Shown here: positions 57,001 through 64,000 of the stretch, piece after piece
Position numbering within the stretch: position 1 is the first letter of the stretch
How the letters are laid out: each line of letters opens with the position of its first letter
Assembly: GCA_050084985.1 (NCBI GenBank)
Contig: JBITNC010000001.1
Coordinates: forward strand, 52,824,001-52,888,000
From: Nageia nagi
Lineage: Eukaryota; Pinophyta
Direction: 5' to 3'
Length of the DNA stretch: 64,000 nt
Notes under the pieces: generated by a model
What the model was told of the DNA's origin: nothing
Databases searched by the model: none
What the model saw: the letters and a program-made list of their open reading frames with translations, nothing else
Made by a program: the position numbers and the translations under genes

Positions 57001-57960
57001 GAATCTAGAGAGAATAAATGAGGGCAACTTAGAATACTTGATAGCAAGACCTTTAGTCCCTATAACATACCTCAAGATTTACTTAACAACATTAAGGTGC
57101 TCAACATATGGTTTCTGCATGAATCATGCCATCAGATTCACTGTAAAGGTAATATCTAGCCTGGATATAATCAAAGACAAAAGAGTATCAATTAATTGCT
57201 TGTAAGCTATAGCATCAACTAATTGCTTAGAAAAATAATGATTCTAGGAGATATTGAAATCGTAACAAATATACACTCCTCCATTCCAAACTTTTGCAAG
57301 ATATCTAATATATACTTAGATTAACTAAGGTAAGTACAATACTTGTATTGATACACTTGCATTCCAAGATAGTAGTGAAAGAGACCAAGATAAATCATTT
57401 CAAACATTGCCTTAAGTTTGGATATGCACTCTTGAATGATTTTATCATTATTCCCAATAATAAAAAGATCATCCACATAAAGGAGAATCAAGACCATGTC
57501 TTTTCCATGATTGAACACATATAGATCAAAGTTAGAAAAACATTTGGAGAATCCAATGCCTGTAAAGTACCTTGAAATCTTTCTGTACTAGGCTTGAGGT
57601 GCTTGCTTAAGTCCATACAATGACTTCTTTAGCTTGCACACAAAGGACTCTTTGCCTTCCATAATAAACCTTTCTAGCTAATTCATGAAGATTTTTACAT
57701 CTAAGTCACCATTGAGAAATGCACTCTTGACATTAAGTTGAAAAACTTTCCATCTTTGAGCTACAAAAAGAGTAAGAATAACTCTCACAATAGGCATCTT
57801 TACCATGGGAGCAAAGATTTTCTCATAATCTACACTATATTTTTGAGCAACACCTTTAGCTACTAACCTTGCCTTATATTTCTCAATATCTCTAACTGAA
57901 TTTAACTTGACCTTGTAGATCCACTTATTGCCAATCACATTCTTTTCATTTCATAAGCAC
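57001..57960 (-). pseudogene. Copia reverse transcriptase, element C
   Basis: Minus strand. GNKWIYKVKLNSVRDIEKYK and ARLVAKGVAQKYSVDYEKIF are followed by APMVKMPIVRVIL and FQLNVKSAFLNGDLD (57690-57930). Then come a shifted part with VCKLKKSLYGLKQAP-like text near 57600, FNHGKDMVLILLYVDD with the catalytic YVDD at 57468-57479, and a distal part with LGLFHYYLGMQVYQY (57340-57380). The SKLKAMFEMIYLG helix is intact. TAG stops separate the parts. Confidence 0.93.
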
Positions 57961-58197
57961 CTCATATTCCACTTTCATGGCTTCCATCTAGCACTTGTGA
58001 TTAGAAGCTTCTTTGAAAGTTGAGGGCTCATGCTTGTTGTCAATCATGGAAATTAAATATTTATTCAAGGTCATGCTCCTTGTTAACCTTTGAGTTGGAG
58101 AGTTTTATTTCTGAGGTGACTTGTCTACATCAATATCTAACCAACTAGATGCAACTGAAGAGTCCTCTAGATCATCAACATTCTCATTAGAAGTAGA

Positions 58198-59060
58198 TTA
58201 TTCAAAAAGTTCATTAAATTTTTCATCCCTTAAAATTAAAACTACTTTATAGGTTGGAGAGTAAAGCTTGTAGCCTCTATGTTGACTATCATAACCCATA
58301 AAGATGCATTTTTTATCTCTTTTGTCCAACTTCCTTTTCTCAAAAATAATGTAGGAGAATGCTTCATAACCAACCACCCTAAGGTGAGAAATGTTAGGTT
58401 TTCTTCTTGACCATGCCTCAAAAGGAGTTTTACTTTGAATGACTTTTATGGGACACCTATTCAAGGTGTAAATAGCAATGCTCATAACTTCACCCCATAA
58501 TAATTTAGGAAGATTACCCAACATACATCTAGCCATTTTTATAATTATTTTATTTTTTCTTTCGACAATACCATTCTGCTAAGGAGTGTAAGGAATCGTA
58601 AACTACCTCTTAATTCCATACTAAGCATAATATTCATTGAACTCATTGTTGTTATATTCTCCCCTATTTTCTAATCTTAACATTTTAATTTTAAAGTTAA
58701 TTTGATTCTCAATAAAGGCCTTAAAAACCTTAAAACTCTCAAAGGTTTGGTCCTTGTGATCAAGTAGATACCTAAAGGTCATCCTACTAAAATCATCAAT
58801 GAAAGTCAAGATGTAAGATGCTCCTCTAAATGACATAGTCTAAAATGGACCCATCAAATCTAAATGCAAAAGTTGAATAGGTTGAGATGCTCTTGTTGCC
58901 TTATCTTTTTTCAAACTTTTATCTATTCATCTTGCCAAGAATGCACTTCTCACATAGATCAATCGAAGGAGAAATTGAAGGCAAACTTTTCACAAGTTCT
59001 TAGTATTTCATGACTTGAATACTCTTTTGGTTAAGTTTCCCTAAATGATGGTGCCAAAGA
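58198..59060 (-). pseudogene. Copia integrase, element C
   Basis: Minus strand. Pre-integrase LCEKCILGKMN (about 58930), then LDLMGPF (first Asp) and SYILTFIDDFSRMTFRYLLD (58760-58830). RLENRGEY follows (58660-58680), where the second catalytic Asp is Glu and the next Gly is Arg. NGIVERKNK keeps the catalytic Glu (about 58560). The C-terminal part is open from 58536: MARCMLGNLPKLLWGE, LNRCPIK, TPFEAWSRRKPNISHLR and KCIFMGYDSQHRGYKLY. Inactive. Confidence 0.92.
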
Positions 59061-59440
59061 TTGCCTCTAGAACACACACTAGAAGCAAGACACATCATTG
59101 ATGGAACTTGATCCATAATGTAAAGGTTATCTTTCATAGTCCTTTAACCAAAGTGGTAAGTTCTTTCTTAATGCACCAAGATTGAGAGTCAAACTCAAAA
59201 GAGTATCTTTTTTTAGCAACTTAGATCATGTAGAGAAGGTTCATCCTTAACTTAGGAACATAGAGAACATTTTCAAGAACCTTTTCATGAATCAGCACAC
59301 TCCTAATTTCTTGGCTTCAAGGGTAGTGTTACCACCTATCACAACTGCATCCTTTTTATACTTGTGAAAGTTATCAAATTTTTCCATTTCAAAGCATAGG
59401 TGATTAGTGCAACCAAAGTCAACAATCCATTTATATGAAA
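59061..59440 (-). pseudogene. Copia protease, element C
   Basis: Minus strand text WIVDFGCTNHLCFEMEKF at about 59385-59438. The retropepsin DSG motif of copia (DSGCTNH) appears as DFGCTNH, a Ser to Phe change that a single C to T gives. The flap region VVIGGNTTLEAKKLG follows in frame. A stop comes soon after. It would cut the polyprotein in a live element. Confidence 0.8.
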
Positions 59441-59444
59441 AAGA

Positions 59445-60440
59445 GTGAGACATGGAGTAGAGTGCCATAGCAAAACTAGCATGAGTATTTTTCTTTTCTT
59501 TGTATTTTTTTACATGTCTATTACCTTTATTCTTTTCATCTCTTTTCTTTTTGTAGCAATCAACTTCTTTGTGACCTTGAATGCCATAATAGTTACAATT
59601 ACCATCAAATTTTTCTTACGATATGGATTGTTTGCTTTGTATTTTCCATCTCTTTTCTTGAATTGGTTGTTGTTGCCATTGTTTCTGCTATTGTGGTTGT
59701 TATTTCTATTGTTCTTGCTGTTGTTGTAGCCATTGCCTCTTTTCTCAAACCTTTTGGAGGAAGAAGGATCAGATTTATTTTGATGGTTGAACTTCTTCTT
59801 GAAAGGAGTTTTGGTTACTTCAAGAGCAATATTATTATCTTTAGAAATCAACACCTTATTATTAAGGGTTTTCTCATGCTTCAATAGGTGCCTAGAAAGG
59901 TTCTCAAGGGAGAATATTTCTTCATCATCAAACCTTATTTCTATAACTTTTACAAAGTTTCTAAATTTTGAAGAAAAGCTTTGAAGAATAATGAAGACCA
60001 TGAACTCATCATTGATCTAATTGCACCTACAAGCAACAAGTTGGGTTCTTAAGTCAATGATTTTGTTCAAGTAGGTAGCCACATTTTCATCTTTCCCTTG
60101 ACAATATTGAAGCAACTTTTAGAGAATGGTAAACCTTTTTAAAAAGTTTGAACCAAGGTAGATTTGCTTAAATTTATCCCATGCTTCCTTTATCGAGGTT
60201 GAAGAGAAAATCATTAGGAGCACATCATTTGAAATTGCAGGGTAAATCATGAAGGTTGCCAACTCATTTTTTATGTTGTCAACTTTTAGTGCCTTCTCAT
60301 CTGTAGGAGGTACAAGGTTTTCATTTACTATTTGCTCAAGCTTCCTTACTTGTAATTTAGCTCTCATCTATGGTTTCCAAATCCCATAGTTGGAACCATC
60401 AAGAATGTGTTTGGGTAAAAAGGATTCTCCTATTTGCTAT
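59445..60440 (-). pseudogene. Copia gag, element C
   Basis: Minus strand. The Gag start is LPKHILDGSNYGIWKP, then TAG, then MRAKLQVRKLEQIVNENLVP (60300-60410). UBN2-type helices follow: KNELATFMIYPAISNDVL, IKEAWDKFKQIYLGSNF (60140-60170). After a frame change comes a helical part to 59700 (FMVFIILQSFSSKFRNFVKV, LENLSRHLLKHEKTL), then an Asn-rich low-complexity segment (NNSKNNRNNNHNSRNNGNNN, 59660-59730). The zinc knuckle CNYYGIQGHKEVDC has its second Cys changed to Tyr. No convincing ATG start is seen, so the start is uncertain. Confidence 0.9.
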
Positions 60441-63400
60441 ACAAGAATGTGAAATAATAAGCATGTGGTTTCAATAAATAACATTAAATGTTAAGTTTTA
60501 ACCAAGTAAATAATATATGTTGCATTTAACACTAAAAACATGCTTGATTTGATTCATAAGTGTAAATATTTTACAATTCAAATAATAACCCATGTACCCA
60601 AATACATTTCTCATCTTAAGAATTGTATATGTAGAATGACATTATTGAGTCTTATTTTCTTATCTAAAATTAGGATTTCACCTGGATGCCCACATAAGAG
60701 GAGCTCAAGTCCTACCAATTATCAACCAGTTCCCCTTGGGTAGCAATATACTCATAAGGAGAAGTACTAGCTATTTTATAAGGTTTTGACATTTATTAGA
60801 TTGGCCAAATTATTAATTTTGATTAGGTTTCAAGTTTTCCTCCTAGATTATCAAGATAATCCTTGAATGGACGTGCGAATATGTGGTATCACTACACACA
60901 TACCTATCCACCTATTGGAGTTAAATCCATACCAATAGAAGACTTAGAGGCAATTAAAAAGTACAAGATTTTTACCACTTGGATCATCAAACTTAAAGGC
61001 TCCAGTCCACCTGTTCTCACCTCATGGCTCTCCAAACAAGTCATGTTATGAAATGTATGTGCGAATGTGTTCATTTTAGGGGTTTTCTCATATCAATGTT
61101 TGCATTTTTGTTTGTATAAGCAAATAAAGCAAAAGATGAAACATGAAGTAAAGAGCATAAATAAAATATCATCTATTTAAAAAATTTGAAACCTTAAGTG
61201 TCCAATGGGTTTTGTTTACCAACTCCTAAAGGACAACTTTACATCATTCTTAATTTTGCACAAGTCCATTCTTGCATAAGAAGTAGATTGCATCATAACT
61301 TAAGATTTTAAGCATGCATTATTTGACTTAAAAAACTTAAGTATCTATCTTAAATTTTAAATCCTTAAATATTTATCATCAAAAAATTAATTTCTAAGCA
61401 AGTATTATGCATGCATAAAATTAAGTACTAAGCATGCATTTAATTTAAAATTTAAGTACTATGCATCATTAACTTAAAGAAATAAGTAATAAGCATGCAT
61501 CAATCCATAACTTAAAAATTAAAGTAAGTATGTATTATTTCTTCATAATAACTATTCCATTCATAAAGAATTTAAAAAAAATTTAAGAGGCATAAACACG
61601 CATTATTTCCTCAATTTGCATTTATCTATCACTTTGCAATATAAATCCTTAGCATGCATTATTTTTCTTATTTTTTTTTAAAGGCATGCATCATATCCTA
61701 TTTGCATTTAAAAAGGTAGATAGACATGCAATATTCTAACATGCTATAGATAAAATTTAAGTAAAGAATTATGGCATGCTATTTTTACTTAGAAATTTAT
61801 CTAAGGAAAGAGGAAAAACATAGCTAAGTATTAATGCCTACAATAAGCATTTTAAGTCTTTATTTATTTATTTTACATTAAAAATAAGGCTTAAATAATT
61901 AAAATTTTAAGTAAAGAAGTTTTTTTTAAATCTCCCCCTTTTACTTAAAAAGTATTGCAAATGGCATTCCTCCCCTTAGGCAACATGAATTTAAAAAATA
62001 CTTAGGTAAAAAAATGTTTACACTAATAACTATCATTTTGCCTAAGTAAATCTCCTCAAGACTAAATAAGATGTTATCATATGTTACCTATTTTCCATGC
62101 AGGAATTAAATGATTAGAGGAGATCTATACTTCATGTAAGTGCATTTAATTTTATTTGTTTTTAGCCTTTTTTCTCCATGCTAAGGAGCCTCATTAAAGA
62201 AACTCAAGAAATGATGGCTAAAAAAAAAAGGTTTCTTACAAGTAACAACAAAGTAAGGTGAGCATTCAATGTGGGGCATTGAATGTAAAGAACAAGGAGG
62301 TCCCTTTTGTAGCATTCAAATAAAAAGCAACAAATAAAAATTGAGGCACGCTACTCACTCCAACATACCAAAGAAAGGGCTAAAGAGGCCATGAGTGGTG
62401 AAGGAGTGGAAGGCGCCAAACGGTAGAGCTGTGGAGGGAGCCATGATATACATGAGGAGGGAAATGTAAAGCAGTGCAAAGGAGCATAAGGCTACAATGA
62501 GGTGACTTACTGGGAAAAGGAGCAAGAGGTCACGATGAGGTAATGGTTGAACGGAGTTTGAGGTCACAATGAGGTGGTGATGAGGCAACAAGTTGGTTGG
62601 AGGAGCAAGAGGCTACAATGAGGTGATGATCAAGTGGAGCATGAGGTTGCAATGAGGTGATGATCTAGGTGGACCATGGAGAATACCAAGCAATTAGGGC
62701 CTTTCCAATAGGTTGAAATAGGTCACCATCACCAGATAGGTTAAACGCAAGGAAAAGAGGCTATGCAAGGAGTTGCTCATGAGATTGTGGTGAAGAGGAT
62801 CTAAGAGGGGTTTTTGTTGTGCACAGGAGCTTGATTTGACCCAAGCCTATGGGTTGTGGGTGCCCACAACAAAGTTATGAGACACCCAAGGATAGGAAGG
62901 GGAGGACAGCATGCAAAGGATGGGGTTTTAAACCTTCACATCATGAGCCCAATCAACTGGAAAAGAGGAGGGCTAAGAGGAGGTAAAGAACCTCAAGAAT
63001 AGGTTGCAAGGTTCCAAAAAAAGATGCCTTAAACCAAAAAACTTATTCCAAGCAAGAAATTTGAATATAAAATCATATTTTCGTCAAATATTTTATTTTG
63101 TAAAAAAAATATACAACTCTTTCCTTCTTGTAATAAAAAAAAATTGTGAAATATTGCAATTTGTTTACTAAGCTTTTTCAATTTTTTTTTTTAAATATAA
63201 TCACTTAAAAAATTAATCTTAACAAATTGCAACATAGCTTTTTTTTAATTAATTTTTAGGCATATTTTGTAATATTACAAAGTAGTATCACTTTTGGAAT
63301 ATTACATAAATTTTCATATAATAACCCCTACTAAAAAAAATTGTAACAATTAAAAATAATTGCAAGTAACATAGGAGGATAGCTTAAACTAAAATATTTT

Positions 63401-63586
63401 GCAATTTTGTTAGCCATTTTATGCTTAAAGGAACTAACACATAGCAAATAATATCTTAGTAGCATAATGTAATAAGAAAAATAATAACTAAGAGTAAAGG
63501 AATTTATACCTTCTCTTAGTTTTACCTCAACAAAGGAGTGTAAGATGAGGAATGAATACCTCTAAGAAGAAGAGCTTCCACACCAA
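60441..63586 (-). other. Long leader of copia element C
   Basis: About 3.1 kb between primer site and gag, unusually long for copia elements, whose leaders are commonly a few hundred bases. Contents, in element order: an A/T-rich part (63000-63500), a hairpin ttgtggg-tg-cccacaa (62856-62871), a minisatellite (62478-62675), an A/T part full of gcatgcat motifs (61250-62000), and the segment shared with 17001-17650 (60640-61260). No frame with protein-like features on the element strand. Another element could be nested here but I see no borders. Confidence 0.7.
62478..62675 (-). repeat. Minisatellite in copia leader, about five copies
   Basis: A phrase like gagcaagaggtcacaatgaggtgatga recurs near 62480, 62521, 62558, 62603 and 62639, spaced 36-45 bases. 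It is the most G-rich part of the leader. The apparent open frame on the minus strand over it (62355-62591) is a by-product of the repeat. Confidence 0.75.
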
Positions 63587-63598
63587 GCTTTGATACCA
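63587..63598 (-). promoter_or_regulatory. Primer-binding site for initiator Met tRNA, element C
   Basis: Minus strand TGGTATCAAAGC, one base different from the standard TGGTATCAGAGC, three bases inside the LTR edge. Typical for plant copia elements. Confidence 0.9.
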
Positions 63599-63601
63599 AT
63601 T

Positions 63602-64000
63602 TGAAATAACTAACACTAACAAGATAATTTCTAAACAACCAAGATCACATGAAAGCTCTCAATTCACATCTAACTATCACACAAAGCAATCTCACAAAGA
63701 TAACATAAGATATAAGTGGTTCCTCTAACTAGGAGTACATCCACTAACTAGATCTTTACTTCAATCACAAATACAACTCTCTTACAATACTCCTAATCTC
63801 ATATCCTACACTTATATCCTATAGCATAACTTTACTCCACCATTGGTGTGTGATCACAAAGAGGGAGCCTTCTATTTATAAGCCAAAATCCCTCTTTGGA
63901 TCACCCTTTTATTCAATGTACAATAGCATGACATGCACATCCTTTTACCTAAAGGGCATGCTCATGACATGGAGTGTAGAATAAGTTACATTATTATATT
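63602..64000 (-). repeat. 5' LTR of copia element C (first 399 bp inside window)
   Basis: Starts TGAAATAACTAACAC and aligns base by base with 55159-55557 at about 93% identity. TATA box TATAAATA on the minus strand at 63873-63880. The remaining ~100 bases and any target duplication lie beyond the window. Confidence 0.93.

Larger units (their letters stand above)
55159..64000 (-). mobile_element. Ty1/copia LTR retrotransposon, element C (5' LTR runs off the right edge)
   Basis: Minus strand, more than 8.8 kb. Right to left: 5' LTR (from 63602), Met-tRNA primer site, leader of 3.1 kb, gag, protease, integrase, RT, RNase H, 3' UTR with repeats, polypurine tract, 3' LTR. The integrase-before-RT order defines Ty1/copia. 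All domains are recognisable but broken. The two LTRs differ at about 28 of 399 shared bases (roughly 7%), so the insertion is old. Confidence 0.95.

Noticed and set aside
60863-61051. Plus-strand frame with a protein-like look (MWYHYTHTYPPIGVK) antisense in the copia leader, also seen in 17250-17442
   Set aside because: Comparison of the two copies shows a one-base indel and mostly amino-acid-changing substitutions, so there is no sign of protein constraint; kept only as a conserved leader segment.
62355-62591. Hydrophobic minus-strand frame (78 codons) in the copia leader
   Set aside because: It overlaps the minisatellite and has no counterpart in the other leader copy.
1-64000. tRNA, rRNA, microRNA genes or intact host genes
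   Set aside because: None seen on either strand by motif reading; the only tRNA-related matches are retroelement primer-binding sites. A covariance-model search could still find a small RNA I missed.

Overview
This is plant nuclear DNA, very probably from a large, repeat-rich genome (a gymnosperm or similar). I infer this from the AT-rich base composition (clearly under 40% G+C by eye), the lack of any intact host gene, tRNA or rRNA, and the wall-to-wall fragments of plant-type LTR retrotransposons and a plant L1-type LINE. Every coding stretch is broken by stops and frameshifts. The annotation is therefore mainly one of decayed mobile elements. The species cannot be named from this window.

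Layout: (1) 1-10320, plus strand: a Ty3/gypsy element (element A) entering from the left edge. It has a protease remnant, an additional RNase H, reverse transcriptase, the usual RNase H, integrase, a very long accessory frame and a 1.85 kb 3' LTR. (2) 10622-11654, minus: an unrecognised decayed frame of about 344 codons. (3) 11.7-17.7 kb: non-coding DNA with an orphan primer-binding site and LTR (minus), a GC-rich hairpin minisatellite, and a copia leader fragment (plus). (4) 17.9-20.26 kb, minus: a truncated Ty1/copia element with its 5' LTR. (5) 20269-23458, minus: a long decayed frame without a recognised domain. (6) 24.1-27.5 kb: three blocks of tandem or dispersed short repeats. (7) 28.7-32.3 kb: gypsy gag relic, copia RT-RNase H fragment (minus), and the 3' end plus LTR of another copia (plus), joined head to head. 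(8) 34091-46264, minus: element B, a nearly complete second copy of the element A family, with both LTRs and a perfect 5-bp target duplication (ATTCT) but with integrase deleted. (9) 48.9-52.7 kb, minus: another accessory-like frame, then a LINE RT with its zinc-binding tail. (10) 55159 to beyond 64000, minus: a complete but dead copia element (element C) with LTR, polypurine tract, all pol domains, gag, a 3.1 kb leader, a Met-tRNA primer site and most of the 5' LTR.

The gypsy family gives the best biology. Its order is gag-PR-RNaseH-RT-RNaseH-INT-accessory frame-LTR, with an RNase H-like domain in front of RT. The accessory frame is about 1,270 codons and stops 26 bases inside the 3' LTR in both copies. 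Two further decayed long frames (20269-23458 and 48930-50290) resemble the accessory frame in layout, and may mark a wider family of retroelement accessory proteins. In the part of element A's accessory frame I tallied, in-frame stops are mostly TAG where Gln (CAG) is expected. This is the signature of deamination of methylated CHG sites, so the elements have long been silenced.

All coordinates and divergence estimates come from reading the sequence by hand. Domain edges are good to a few tens of bases unless a motif position is given.
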